From positions 3,284,001 through 3,348,000 of the forward strand of contig NZ_CP102845.1 in assembly GCF_013307435.2 (NCBI RefSeq): DNA of 64,000 nt, read 5' to 3'. The translations under genes and the position numbers were made by a program. The notes under the pieces are model-generated. The model was given only the letters and a program-made list of their open reading frames with translations. It was not told the DNA's origin and made no database searches. Positions 52,268-61,665 of the stretch are shown one piece after another; the stretch's first letter is position 1; each line of letters opens with the position of its first letter. This DNA is from Microvirga terrae. Lineage in GTDB: Bacteria; Pseudomonadota; Alphaproteobacteria; Rhizobiales; Beijerinckiaceae.

Positions 52268-53711
52268 GGGCGAGGAGCCGGTCGCAGTCGAGATGCCCCT
52301 CGAGGTGGTCGGCGAAGCGGTCGAGGATGTCGTCGACGAGGGCCTCGTAGGCGAGATCGCTCGTCTGCGCGCCGATCAGCCGCAGCCACCGCGCCCGCTG
52401 GCGGCCGTCCGCGAAGAGGCCGTGGACATAGGTGCCGGTCACGCGGCCATCGGCCGAGACGGCCCCGTCCGTCTGCCCGTCCGCCAGCCGGGCGAAGGCG
52501 CGCGACTCCGCATCCGGCCCGGACGTCTCGCCGATATGCATTTCGTAGCCGGAGAGCGGCGTGTCGTCGGCCAGCGTGGTCCCGGCGACCTCCTCCAGCC
52601 GCTTCGTCGCCGTGAGCGTGGTCGCCACGTCGAGCAGGCCCAGGCCCTCGACGGCGCGGCCCGCCTCGCCTTCGATGCCGAAGGGATCCTCGATGCGCCG
52701 GCCTAGCATCTGGTAGCCGCCGCACAGGCCCAGCACCCGCCCGCCCCGGCGCAGATGGGCCTTCAGGTCGATGTCCCAGCCCTGCGCACGGATGAAGAGC
52801 AGATCGTCGATGGTGGTCTTCGAGCCGGGCAAAAGGACGAGCGCGGCCTCGGCCGGAAGCGGCCGGCCGGGCTCGACCAGCACCACCTCGACCCCAGGCT
52901 CCTCGCGCAGGGGATCGAGATCGTCGAAGTTGGAGATCCACGGCGTCACCGGAACGGCGATCACCACCGCGCCCTTGCGCCCCTCGCGCCGCAGACCGAG
53001 GCCGTCCTCGGCCGGAAGGCGCGCGGCATCGGGAAAATGCGGCACGAGGCCGAGCGCCGGCCAGGCGGTGCGCTCCGCCACGAAGCGCATCCCGCTCTCG
53101 AACAGGGCTGGATCGCCCCGGAAGCGGTTGACGACGAAGCCCCGGATCATCGCGGCATCGGCCTCGTCGAGCACCGCCTTCGTGCCCACGAGGCTCGCGA
53201 TCACGCCGCCCCGGTCGATGTCGCCCACGAGCACCACGGGCACGCCGGCCGCGCGGGCGAAGCCCATATTGGCGATGTCGCCCGCCCTCAGGTTCACCTC
53301 CGATGCCGAGCCCGCGCCCTCGACCAGGACGAGATCGGCCTCGCCCGACAGGCGCCCGAAGCTGTCGAGCACCGCCTCCATGAGGCGAGGCTTCCAGGAC
53401 TGGTATTCGCGCGCCCTGGCGGTGCCGACCACCCGGCCCTGCACCACCACCTGCGAACCGGTCTCGCTCTGGGGTTTGAGCAGCACGGGGTTCATGTGGA
53501 CGCTCGGCGCCACGCCGGCGGCCCGCGCCTGCAGCGCCTGGGCGCGGCCGATCTCGCCCCCGTCGGCCGTGACGGCGGCGTTGTTCGACATGTTCTGCGG
53601 CTTGAACGGCCGGACCGTCAGGCCCCGGCGCGCGAAGACCCGGCACAGGCCCGCCACCAGGAGCGACTTGCCCACGTTGGAGCCGGTGCCCTGCACCATG
53701 AGAGCGCGCAT
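52254..53711 (-). CDS. cobQ: Cobyric acid synthase
   Basis: A 485-residue amidotransferase that amidates four side chains of adenosylcobyrinic a,c-diamide using glutamine and ATP. N-terminal P-loop-like ATPase ([17 protein letters not shown]), [11 protein letters not shown], and a C-terminal class I glutaminase with the nucleophilic Cys in [12 protein letters not shown] and His in YVHGLF. Length is normal. It starts at the base next to the cobO stop, so cobO and cobQ are one transcript. The 3' end overlaps cobD. Confidence 0.92.
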   Translation of the reverse strand: MRALMVQGTGSNVGKSLLVAGLCRVFARRGLTVRPFKPQNMSNNAAVTADGGEIGRAQALQARAAGVAPSVHMNPVLLKPQSETGSQVVVQGRVVGTARAREYQSWKPRLMEAVLDSFGRLSGEADLVLVEGAGSASEVNLRAGDIANMGFARAAGVPVVLVGDIDRGGVIASLVGTKAVLDEADAAMIRGFVVNRFRGDPALFESGMRFVAERTAWPALGLVPHFPDAARLPAEDGLGLRREGRKGAVVIAVPVTPWISNFDDLDPLREEPGVEVVLVEPGRPLPAEAALVLLPGSKTTIDDLLFIRAQGWDIDLKAHLRRGGRVLGLCGGYQMLGRRIEDPFGIEGEAGRAVEGLGLLDVATTLTATKRLEEVAGTTLADDTPLSGYEMHIGETSGPDAESRAFARLADGQTDGAVSADGRVTGTYVHGLFADGRQRARWLRLIGAQTSDLAYEALVDDILDRFADHLEGHLDCDRLLALSAR

Positions 53712-54317
53712 CTAGAACTCGACGCCTTCCTGTGCCTTCACGCCGGCGGCGAAGTGGTGCTTCACCAGGGTCATCTCGGTGACGAGATCGGCCGCTTCGA
53801 TGAGTTCGGGCTTCGCGTTGCGGCCGGTGACGACCACGTGGAGGTCGGGCCGGCGTCGCTTCAGGGTCTCGACCACCTCGGCCAGGTCCAGGTACTCGTA
53901 GCGCAGTGCGATGTTGAGCTCGTCCAGCACCAGGAGGCGGACGTCCGGGCGGGCCATCAGGTCCTTCGCCTTCCGCCAGGCCCGCTCCGCCGCCGCCACG
54001 TCGCGGGAGCGGTCCTGCGTCTCCCAGGTAAAGCCCTCGCCCATGGTGTGCCATTCGACCTGGTCGGAGAACCGGTCCAGGGCGAGGCGCTCGCCGGTCT
54101 CCCAGGCGCCCTTGATGAACTGCACCACGCCGACCCGGAAGCCGCGCCCGAGTGCCCGCAGCATGAGCCCGAAGGCCGCCGTCGACTTGCCTTTGCCAGG
54201 GCCCGTATGGACGATAAGGAGCCCCTTCTCGACCGTCTTCGAGGCGACCTCCCGGTCCTGGACCTCCTTGCGCTTGATCATCTTGGCGCGGTGGCGCGCC
54301 TCATCGTCCTGGGTCAT
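53712..54317 (-). CDS. cobO: Cob(I)alamin adenosyltransferase (CobO/CobA type)
   Basis: A 201-residue P-loop enzyme that adds the 5'-deoxyadenosyl group to the corrinoid cobalt. The P-loop is HTGPGKGKSTAAFG, with VVQFIKGAWETGER, TWETQDR and LLVLDELNIALRY as family blocks. The start at 54317 is preferred over an upstream in-frame start that would extend into the riboswitch region. It is divergent from the riboswitch-controlled operon, and itself has no visible riboswitch. Confidence 0.9.
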   Translation of the reverse strand: MTQDDEARHRAKMIKRKEVQDREVASKTVEKGLLIVHTGPGKGKSTAAFGLMLRALGRGFRVGVVQFIKGAWETGERLALDRFSDQVEWHTMGEGFTWETQDRSRDVAAAERAWRKAKDLMARPDVRLLVLDELNIALRYEYLDLAEVVETLKRRRPDLHVVVTGRNAKPELIEAADLVTEMTLVKHHFAAGVKAQEGVEF

Positions 54318-54420
54318 CCCGATCCTGCCTTCGCCCGAATGGACCGCACCATGAACAGACCCGCCCGGGAATTCAAGGCCGGGTATCTGCAACGCTCAGG
54401 CTTGAAAGATGCCCCTCGCC

Positions 54421-54602
54421 ACGGTAAGCGTGTTACGGACGGTGCCCCGGCAACGGGGTGAAAAGGGAATGCGGTGAGACACCGCGGCTGCCCCCGCAAC
54501 TGTAAGCGGCGAGCCTTCGCTCCACATGCCACTGGGCCTCATCGTCCCGGGAAGGCGGCGAAAAGCATCGACCCGCGAGCCAGGAGACCTGCCGTCAGCC
54601 TT
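54421..54602 (+). promoter_or_regulatory. Adenosylcobalamin riboswitch
   Basis: The conserved core is fully visible: GGTGCC (54441), GGGAAT-GCGGTG (54465-54476), the B12 core GCCCCCGCAACTGTAAGCGG (54490-54509), GCCACTG, GGGAAGGCGG, and the closing AGCCAGGAGACCTGCC (54579-54594). It reads rightwards, 130 bases before the cobalt transporter gene, and should switch off the hupE-cobJ operon when adenosylcobalamin is abundant. Confidence 0.95.
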
Positions 54603-54731
54603 TGCTTCTATCGGGTCTGTCGGACGGGGTGTGCCGACGGTGACCGTAGTCGAATGACCTCTCGTCGTTCGGTTCCGTCCGTGGAAGCGCAACAGACTCG
54701 ACCTGAATTGAGTCTCCCGACGGAGAGAACG

Positions 54732-55373
54732 ATGACTGCACGCCTTCTGCCCCAGACCCGATTCGCCACCCTGACGCTCGCCGGCCTCGTGGCCGCGACC
54801 CCTGCCCTGGCCCACCACGCCATGGACGGCCAGATGCCGTCCACCTTCGTCCAGGGCCTGCTCTCGGGCCTCGCCCATCCGGTCATCGGTCTCGATCACC
54901 TCGCCGCCCTCCTGGGCGTCGGCCTAGTCTCGTCCCGCTTCGCCCGCGGCCTCACCCTGCCGGCCTTCTGGATCGTCGCCATGGCGGCCGGGATCGGCCT
55001 GCACCTGGCGAGCGCCAACCTGCCTTATGCCGAGCTGCTCGTGGCGCTGAGCGTCGTCGTCATCGGGGTCGCGGCCACCGTTCGCACCACGCTCCCCTAT
55101 GCGGCGATCGCCGCCCTCTTCGCCATCGGCGGCGCCGTGCATGGCTATGCCCTGGGCGAGTCGATCGTCGGGGCGGAATCCACCCCGCTCGCCGCCTATC
55201 TGGCCGGCCTCGTCGTGGTCCAGACCGCGCTCACGACCGGGATCGCCTTCGCGGCCCGGCGCTTCGCCAAGGCTCCGCTCCAGGCTCCCTCCCTGCGGCT
55301 GCGCCTCGCCGGCCTGGCGGTCGCCCTCGCCGGGGCCGCGACCTTTGCCCTGGCCCTGTCGACCGTCGCCTGA
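54732..55373 (+). CDS. HupE/UreJ-family cobalt transporter
   Basis: A 213-residue membrane protein. A signal-like N-terminus is followed by HHAMDGQMP and the metal motif HPVIGLDHLAALLGVGL (the HX5DH pattern of HupE/UreJ), then about six membrane helices. HupE/UreJ proteins under B12 riboswitches are known to import Co2+, so this is probably the cobalt entry route for CobN. The ATG at 54732 follows GGAG; a longer frame would run through the riboswitch. It is first in the operon. Confidence 0.85.
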   Translation: MTARLLPQTRFATLTLAGLVAATPALAHHAMDGQMPSTFVQGLLSGLAHPVIGLDHLAALLGVGLVSSRFARGLTLPAFWIVAMAAGIGLHLASANLPYAELLVALSVVVIGVAATVRTTLPYAAIAALFAIGGAVHGYALGESIVGAESTPLAAYLAGLVVVQTALTTGIAFAARRFAKAPLQAPSLRLRLAGLAVALAGAATFALALSTVA

Positions 55374-55377
55374 CGTC

Positions 55378-55773
55378 ATGACCTCATCCCATGAGGAGAT
55401 CTGCCTGCATGTCTGCGTCACCTGCCGCGAGGCGGGTGGCCCGGACGACAAGGCGCTCCGGCCCGGTGCCGTCCTGCACCGGGCCCTCACGGAGGCGCTC
55501 GCCCGGCCCGACGCACCCAAGGTGCGCGTGGAGGCGGTCGAGTGCCTGTCCGTGTGCAAGCGACCGTGCACGATCGCCGTCTCCGCCCCCGGACGCTGGA
55601 CCTACATCTACGGCGACCTGAACGCCGAGACCTCGGTCGAGACGATCCTGGACGGGCTGCGGCGCTATGCAGACACGTCCGAAGGCCTCGTGCCCTGGCG
55701 CGAGCGGCCCGAGGCCTTCCGCAAGGGCGTCGTCGCCCGCATTCCCCCGTTCAAGACCAACAGCGCGGCCTGA
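55378..55773 (+). CDS. DUF1636 cobalamin-cluster protein
   Basis: 131 residues with cysteine pairs CVTC (near residue 12) and CLSVCKRPC (near 58), the DUF1636 pattern thought to bind a metal or a 2Fe-2S-like cluster. It is found in cob clusters, usually between the cobalt transporter and cobW, as here. A role in handling cobalt before chelation is proposed by context, not proven. The ATG lies 4 bases after the hupE stop. Confidence 0.8.
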   Translation: MTSSHEEICLHVCVTCREAGGPDDKALRPGAVLHRALTEALARPDAPKVRVEAVECLSVCKRPCTIAVSAPGRWTYIYGDLNAETSVETILDGLRRYADTSEGLVPWRERPEAFRKGVVARIPPFKTNSAA

Positions 55774-55797
55774 CCGAGGCCGCCGAAAGGCTCACTC

Positions 55798-56832
55798 ATG
55801 AGCGATCTCACCAAGATCCCCTGCACCATCGTCACCGGGTTCCTCGGGGCCGGGAAGACCACCCTGGTGCGCCACCTCCTTGAGAATGCGGGCGGGCGCC
55901 GCCTCGCGGTTCTCGTCAACGAGTTCGGCGATCTCGGCTTCGACGGCTCCTTCATTGAAGGCTGCGGCATCGAAGGCTGCACGCAGGACGACATCGTCGA
56001 GCTGCCCAACGGCTGCCTGTGCTGCACGGTGGCGGACGATTTCGTCCCGGCCCTGAACACCCTGCTCAACCGGCCAAACCCGCCGGAGCACATCCTGATC
56101 GAGACCTCGGGCCTTGCCCTGCCAAAGCCGCTGGTGCGCGCCTTCAATTGGCCGGACATCCGCTCCCGCGTGACGGTCGACGGCGTGATCGCCGTGGTCG
56201 ACGGGCCGGCCGTGGCCTCGGGAGCCTTCGCGGAGGATCCGGAGGCGCTGGAGGCGCAGCGCCAGGCAGATTCCTCCGTCGATCACGAGAACCCGTTGGA
56301 GGAGGTGTTCGAGGATCAGCTTCTCTGCGCCGACCTTATCATCCTCAACAAGACCGACCAGATGGCCGCCGGGGACAAGGGCAAGGTCCTGGCCGAGATC
56401 GAGGAGCATCTGCCCCGCGCCGTGAAGGTGATCGAGACCGCGCACGGCAAGGTCGATCCGACGATCCTGCTCGGCCTCGGAGCGGCCGCGGAGGCGGACC
56501 TCGAATCCCGCCCCTCGCACCACGAGACCGCCGACGACCACGACCATGATGATTTCGACAGCATCGCGATTCCGGTTGCGCCCGTGGACTCGCCCGAGGC
56601 GCTCGTCGCCCGCGTCGAGCGCGCCGCGGAAGCCGCCGGCGTGCTGCGGATCAAGGGCTTCGCGCCCGTCGACGGCAAGCCCATGCGCCTCGTGGTGCAG
56701 GGCGTCGGCACGCGCGTCGCGCATCACTTCGACCGGCCCTGGAAGGCCGGCGAGGCGCGCGACGGGCGCATGGTGGTGATCGGCCTGAAAGGCTTCGACC
56801 TGTCGGCCGTCGAGGCCGCTCTGCGCGGGTGA
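55798..56832 (+). CDS. cobW: CobW GTPase, cobalt chaperone (COG0523)
   Basis: 344 residues. P-loop GFLGAGKTT, the metal motif GCLCCT in LPNGCLCCTVADD, GTPase NKTD, and a His/Asp-rich loop (DDHDHDD) before the C-terminal CobW domain. It belongs to the G3E GTPases and is thought to deliver Co2+ to the CobNST chelatase. It is directly upstream of cobN with one base between stop and start, a fit position. Confidence 0.92.
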   Translation: MSDLTKIPCTIVTGFLGAGKTTLVRHLLENAGGRRLAVLVNEFGDLGFDGSFIEGCGIEGCTQDDIVELPNGCLCCTVADDFVPALNTLLNRPNPPEHILIETSGLALPKPLVRAFNWPDIRSRVTVDGVIAVVDGPAVASGAFAEDPEALEAQRQADSSVDHENPLEEVFEDQLLCADLIILNKTDQMAAGDKGKVLAEIEEHLPRAVKVIETAHGKVDPTILLGLGAAAEADLESRPSHHETADDHDHDDFDSIAIPVAPVDSPEALVARVERAAEAAGVLRIKGFAPVDGKPMRLVVQGVGTRVAHHFDRPWKAGEARDGRMVVIGLKGFDLSAVEAALRG

Positions 56833-56833
56833 C

Positions 56834-59800
56834 ATGCACCTCCTCCCGGTCACGGCGATCTCCCTCGACGAAGGCCAGGAGGCCACCGACCTCCAGCAGC
56901 CGCCGGGGGATGTCGTGGTCCTGTCCTTCGCGGACAGCGACCTCGGCGCCCTGGCGGAAGCCCACCGCCTGACGGCGGGCACAGCCTCGCTCCGCCTCGC
57001 CTCACTGCGCCGCCTGCGCCATCCGCTCTCAGTCGACCTCTACGTCGAGAGAACCGCCGCGAAGGCGCGCTTCGTGCTCGTGCGCTGCCTCGGCGGCCTC
57101 GACTATTGGCGCTACGGCATCGAGCACCTCGCCCGGGCCTGCCGGTCCCACGGCGTGAAGCTCGCGGTGCTGCCGGGCGACGACCGGCCCGACCCGCGGC
57201 TTTCGGCCTACGCCACCGTTCCCGCGGCGCTCTGCGATGAGCTCGACGCCTATTTCCGGGCTGGCGGCATCGACAACATGCGACGGCTGCTGGCCCGCAT
57301 CGGGGCCGAGATCGGCCTGTCCGATACGGCGGAGCCGCCTCGCGCGGCGCCGCGTGCGTTCGCTTGGGTGCTTCCGAGACCGCCCGTCGAAGGAAGTTCC
57401 GCTTACGGACCTGATCGCGAGAGACTGGGTCCCCGAGGACCAACAGCCACCTCACGGCATGGCCGGGCTTGTCCCGATGATCCCGATCCTTCGAAGCCCG
57501 GCGTTCTTCCGATTGAGATGGCCGGGACGAGCCCGGCCAGGACGGAGGTGGGAGTCTATGATGCGGCGGTCACCGGGAATGAGGGTTGCGAGGTCGAAGC
57601 GCACAGCATCGCGGTCCCGGAATCCATCCTCGCCAGCCTCCCCGGGGATCGTCCTCTCGCCTATCTCGTGGTCTACCGCTCTTCCATTCTCTCCGGCGAC
57701 ACGCGGGCCGTCGAGGCCCTGTCGGACGCGCTCGCCCGGCGAGGCATCGGGCCGCTCGTCCTTGCCGTCTCCAGCCTGAAGGATCCGGAAGCCGTCGCGG
57801 TCGTCCGGCGCACGATCCGGGCACGCTGTCCCGACATCATCGTGACCACAACCGCCTTTTCGTCGCGCGACGGGCAGGATTTCGTGCTCGACGAGGCCGA
57901 TTGCCCGATCCTGCAGGCGCTCCCGGTCGGCAGCGCCAAGGACGCCTGGGAAGCGTCGCCGCGCGGCCTTTCCGCGGCCGATCTCGCCATGCAGATCGCC
58001 CTGCCCGAATTCGACGGGCGCATCGCGGCTGGACTGATCTCGTTCAAGACCGAGGAGCCCGCCGAGCCGGCGCTCGCCTTCTCGCGCCGCGCCCAAGCGC
58101 CCGATCCGGCCGGCATCGATGCCGTCGCCGACAGGGCGGCCGCCTGGGTGCGCCTCGCCCGCACGCCGCGCCACGAGCGGCGGCTCGCCCTGGTCCTGTC
58201 CGATTATCCCGCGCGCGGCGGACGCGCCGGCTTCGCAGTCGGGCTCGACACGCCGGCGAGCGCCTGCGCTATTCTCGATCTCCTCAAGGATTCCGGCTAC
58301 GGGGCCGAGCGGAACGTCACGGCCGCCGACCTGATGCCGCGTCTCACCGAAGGCGAGCCGTCATTTTCCGTTCCACTCGCCGCCTACCTGTCGTGGCTCG
58401 ACACGCTTGCGCCGGGCGAGCGCGCCGCCATCGACGGGCGCTGGGGTGTTCCCACGGACGACCCTGCCTTCGCGGACGGCGCCTTCCGCTTCCGCGCGAT
58501 CCGCGCCGGAAACGTGCTCGTGGCCCTGCAGCCTGACCGCGGCCATCGCCGCGACCGAAAGGGCGTCTACCACGACCCCGAATGCCCGCCGGGCCACGGC
58601 TATCTCGCCTTCTATTTCGGCCTGCGGACGCTCGAGCGCATCCACGCCCTCGTCCATCTCGGCACCCACGGCACCACCGAATGGCTGCCCGGCAAGGCGG
58701 TGGCGCTGTCCTGCGCCTGCTGGCCGGGTCTCGCCATCGGGGCCATGCCGGTGATCTATCCGTTCATCGTCGACGATCCGGGCGAAGCCGCACCGGCCAA
58801 GCGCCGCATCGCGGCCGTCACCGTGGGCCATCTCACGCCGCAGACCGCCGAGGCGGGACAGCACGGCGAGGCGGCGGCCCTGCGCGAGCTGGTCGAGGAG
58901 TTCTCCTCCGCCCAGGTGCTCCACCCGGGCCGGGCCGCGCTCGTGGCGGGCGAGATCCTGGAGCGCGCCAGGGCGAGCGGGCTTGCCGAAGCGTGCGGTG
59001 TCGCGGACGGCATGCCCATGGATGAGGCCCTGACGCGCCTCGACGCCCATCTCTGCGACCTGGGCGAGGTGACGATCCGCGACGGGCTGCACGTGTTCGG
59101 CCGCGCTCCCGCCGGGCTCGAGGCCTGCGCGACTGGCGAGCGCGAGGGCCTGCTGAAGGCTCTCGACGGCCGCTTCGTCGTGCCAGGCCCGTCGGGCTCG
59201 CCGTCGCGGGGGCAGACCAACGTACTGCCCACCGGGCGCAACCTCGCGACCCTCGACCCAAGGGCCATCCCGACCCGAGCCGCCACCGAACTCGGTCAGC
59301 GGGCCGCGGCGGAAGTGGTGCGCCGGCACCTGCAGGAGGAAGGCGACTGGCCGCGCCGGATCGTCATGGATCTGTGGGCGTCCCCCACCCTCCGCTCGGG
59401 CGGCGAGGACATCGCCCATGCGCTGGCGCTCATGGGCGTGCGGCCGACCTGGGACCATGCCTCGACGCGGGTGACGGGGTTCGAGATCGTCCCGCAGCCG
59501 CTCCTCGACCAGCCGCGCGCGGACGTGACCCTGCGGGTCTCCGGGGCCTTCCGCGACACCTTCCCGGACCAGATCGCGCTGCTCGACGGCGCCGCCCGCG
59601 CGGTCGCGGCCCTCGACGAGGACGACGAGTGGAATGCGCTCGCCGCCGCGCGCCGGCGCGGCGAGGCGGCGTCCCGCGTCTTCGGCTCCGCCCCCGGCAC
59701 CTACGGGGCCGGCGTGTCGGCACAGACGCTCGACGGCGAATGGGCCACGAGAGACGATCTCGGCCGCACCTATCTCGACGGCACCTCCCATGCGCTCACG

Positions 59801-60370
59801 GCGGACGGCGGGGTGCGGGAGGACCACAGCTTCCCCCGGCGGGTTGCGCAGGCCGAGGCCTTCATTCATGTGAGCGACGTGGCCGAGCGCGATCTTCTCG
59901 ATGGGGATTCCGCCGCCGATTCCGTCGGGGGCTTCGCGGCGGCCGCCCGGTCGCTCGGCGCCGCCCCGGCCGTCTACAGTCTCGACACGAGCCGGCCTCA
60001 GGAGCCCAAGGCCCGCACCCTGGCGGAGGACGTCGACCGCCTCGTCCGCGGACGCCTGACGAATCCCCGCTGGATCGCCGGCCAACTGCGGCACGGCTGG
60101 CGCGGCGCCGCCGAGATCGCCCAGGCGGTCGATGCGCTCTTCGCCTTCGCGGCGACCACGGATGCGGTCCCGCCGTCGTCCTTCGATCTCGTTTTCACGG
60201 CCCTGATCGCAGACCAGACCGTCTGGGAGCCGATCGAAACCTTCAACCCGGCGGCCGCGCAGGCCATCGAGGCGCGACTCGCCGACGCCCGTCGCCGCGG
60301 CCTGTGGCAGAGCCGCCTCAATTCGGTGGCAGCCTTCTTCGAGGATGAACGGAAGGAGGCGGCCGAATGA
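56834..60370 (+). CDS. cobN: Cobaltochelatase subunit CobN, with repeat insertion
   Basis: 1178 residues, the large subunit of the ATP-dependent aerobic cobaltochelatase that inserts Co2+ into hydrogenobyrinic a,c-diamide with CobS and CobT (not in window). Typical blocks: VLPGDDRPDPRL, YPARGGRAGFAVGLDTP, HLGTHGTTEWLPGKAV, GPSGSPSRGQTNVLPTGRN, and VSDVAERDLLDGDSAADSVG. It is somewhat shorter than the Sinorhizobium protein. At residues about 208-238 a BIME-like repeat pair interrupts the N-terminal domain in frame. It overlaps cobG by 4 bases. Confidence 0.92.
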   Translation: MHLLPVTAISLDEGQEATDLQQPPGDVVVLSFADSDLGALAEAHRLTAGTASLRLASLRRLRHPLSVDLYVERTAAKARFVLVRCLGGLDYWRYGIEHLARACRSHGVKLAVLPGDDRPDPRLSAYATVPAALCDELDAYFRAGGIDNMRRLLARIGAEIGLSDTAEPPRAAPRAFAWVLPRPPVEGSSAYGPDRERLGPRGPTATSRHGRACPDDPDPSKPGVLPIEMAGTSPARTEVGVYDAAVTGNEGCEVEAHSIAVPESILASLPGDRPLAYLVVYRSSILSGDTRAVEALSDALARRGIGPLVLAVSSLKDPEAVAVVRRTIRARCPDIIVTTTAFSSRDGQDFVLDEADCPILQALPVGSAKDAWEASPRGLSAADLAMQIALPEFDGRIAAGLISFKTEEPAEPALAFSRRAQAPDPAGIDAVADRAAAWVRLARTPRHERRLALVLSDYPARGGRAGFAVGLDTPASACAILDLLKDSGYGAERNVTAADLMPRLTEGEPSFSVPLAAYLSWLDTLAPGERAAIDGRWGVPTDDPAFADGAFRFRAIRAGNVLVALQPDRGHRRDRKGVYHDPECPPGHGYLAFYFGLRTLERIHALVHLGTHGTTEWLPGKAVALSCACWPGLAIGAMPVIYPFIVDDPGEAAPAKRRIAAVTVGHLTPQTAEAGQHGEAAALRELVEEFSSAQVLHPGRAALVAGEILERARASGLAEACGVADGMPMDEALTRLDAHLCDLGEVTIRDGLHVFGRAPAGLEACATGEREGLLKALDGRFVVPGPSGSPSRGQTNVLPTGRNLATLDPRAIPTRAATELGQRAAAEVVRRHLQEEGDWPRRIVMDLWASPTLRSGGEDIAHALALMGVRPTWDHASTRVTGFEIVPQPLLDQPRADVTLRVSGAFRDTFPDQIALLDGAARAVAALDEDDEWNALAAARRRGEAASRVFGSAPGTYGAGVSAQTLDGEWATRDDLGRTYLDGTSHALTADGGVREDHSFPRRVAQAEAFIHVSDVAERDLLDGDSAADSVGGFAAAARSLGAAPAVYSLDTSRPQEPKARTLAEDVDRLVRGRLTNPRWIAGQLRHGWRGAAEIAQAVDALFAFAATTDAVPPSSFDLVFTALIADQTVWEPIETFNPAAAQAIEARLADARRRGLWQSRLNSVAAFFEDERKEAAE
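57455..57546. repeat. BIME-like repeat inside cobN
   Basis: Forward core at about 57459 (ATGGCCGGGCTTGTCCCG, then ATCCCGATC) and an inverted partner at 57517-57545, with starts about 60 bases apart as in the intergenic BIMEs at 2125 and 2617. The reading frame of cobN remains open through it and encodes HGRACPDDPDPSKPG and further residues unlike the rest of CobN. The insert lies between conserved blocks, probably in a surface loop. Confidence 0.7.
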
Positions 60371-61665
60371 GCCCGCAGCCCGTCAGCGACAGGCGCCGCG
60401 GCTGGTGCCCGGGCGTGCGCCGCCCGATGGCGACCGGCGACGGCCTGCTCGTGCGCCTGCATCCCTTCGCCGGAAGGCTCACGGCCGATCAGGCCCGCCT
60501 GGTCGCCGAAGCCGCCCGCGCCCATGGCAACGGCCATCTCGACATCACGGCCCGCGGCAACCTGCAGATCCGCGGCGTGAGCGACGAGACCTACCCCAGC
60601 CTGCTCGCCCTCCTCGACCGGGAAGGTCTGGTCGAGCCCGAAGGCGACGGCCCGAACCGCCTGACGGTTCTCTCGCCGCTGGCCGGTCTCGACCCGCTGG
60701 AGCGCTTCGACGCCGCCACCCTGGCCCAGGCGATCGAGAGCCTGGACGGGGTCGGGGGCGGATTGCCGGCCAAATTCTTCATCTCGGTCGATGGCGGTGG
60801 CGCCATGGCTCTCGGCGACATCGGGGCGGACCTTCACCTGGCGGCGGGCGAGACCGGCACCGTTGCATTCGATGTGCCCTCGTCCGGGGGCCTGCGCGGG
60901 ATCGGCACGGCCGGCCTCGCCGACGCGCCGGGAGCGGTCCGCACGATCCTCGCGGGCTTCGCCGCCATGCGGCGCAACGGCGAGACCGAGGCGCGGCGTC
61001 TGCGGGATCTCGGCTTGGATGTCCTGGAAGGCTTGGCGGCATCCGCGGGTCTGGCTGCGGGATCCCCGACGCCCAGGCGCGAAGCGGCCCCGCGCGCCGG
61101 AATCCTCGCCGCCTCGGGCGGCAAAGCCGTGCTTCTGGCCCTGCCTTTCGGCCGCTGCGGCACCGGGCCGCTGACACAGGCGGCCGCGTGGAGCGAGCGC
61201 TTCGGGACGGGCGAGATCCGCCTGTCCTTCACACGGGGCATCCTGGTGCCGGGACTGTCGGACGCAGTTGTGCCGGCGCTCCTCGAGGAAGCCCGGGCGG
61301 CGGGTTTCATCACCGATGCCGGCGATCCCCGCCTCTCCCTGATCGCCTGCCCGGGCCGGCCGGACTGCGCCGGCGCTGCGACTCCCGCGCCCGCCGATGC
61401 CCTCCGGCTCGCCGCCGCCTGCCCCGACCTCCTGGCAAAGGGCGTCACCCTTCACGTGTCGGGATGCCCGAAAGGCTGCGCCCATCCGGGCAGCGCCGAT
61501 CTGACGCTGGTCGGGCGCCCAGATGGCCGCTATGACATCGTACCCGACGGCTCGCCCCGTGACGGTTCCCTGCTTCACCTCTCACTCGACGAGATCATGA
61601 CCCGCCTGATGCCTGCCAAGACCTCTGCCGACCTCAGCGGCGCGTTTCCGGAGTGCGCTCGATGA
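60367..61665 (+). CDS. cobG: Precorrin-3B synthase
   Basis: 432 residues, monooxygenase of the aerobic corrin pathway that makes precorrin-3B. It belongs to the sulfite/nitrite reductase-like family: N-terminal RGWCPGVRRPM, repeated ferredoxin-like halves (HLDITARGNLQIRGV), and the 4Fe-4S/siroheme-type cysteines in LIACPGRPDC and SGCPKGCAHPG. Coupled to cobN by a 4-base overlap and to cobH by another. This gene marks the pathway as oxygen-dependent. Confidence 0.92.
   Translation: MSPQPVSDRRRGWCPGVRRPMATGDGLLVRLHPFAGRLTADQARLVAEAARAHGNGHLDITARGNLQIRGVSDETYPSLLALLDREGLVEPEGDGPNRLTVLSPLAGLDPLERFDAATLAQAIESLDGVGGGLPAKFFISVDGGGAMALGDIGADLHLAAGETGTVAFDVPSSGGLRGIGTAGLADAPGAVRTILAGFAAMRRNGETEARRLRDLGLDVLEGLAASAGLAAGSPTPRREAAPRAGILAASGGKAVLLALPFGRCGTGPLTQAAAWSERFGTGEIRLSFTRGILVPGLSDAVVPALLEEARAAGFITDAGDPRLSLIACPGRPDCAGAATPAPADALRLAAACPDLLAKGVTLHVSGCPKGCAHPGSADLTLVGRPDGRYDIVPDGSPRDGSLLHLSLDEIMTRLMPAKTSADLSGAFPECAR

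Noticed and set aside
52192..54054. A 620-codon minus-strand frame overlapping cobQ and cobO
   Set aside because: Out-of-frame shadow of cobQ/cobO, very Arg/Gly/Pro-rich and without recognisable motifs.
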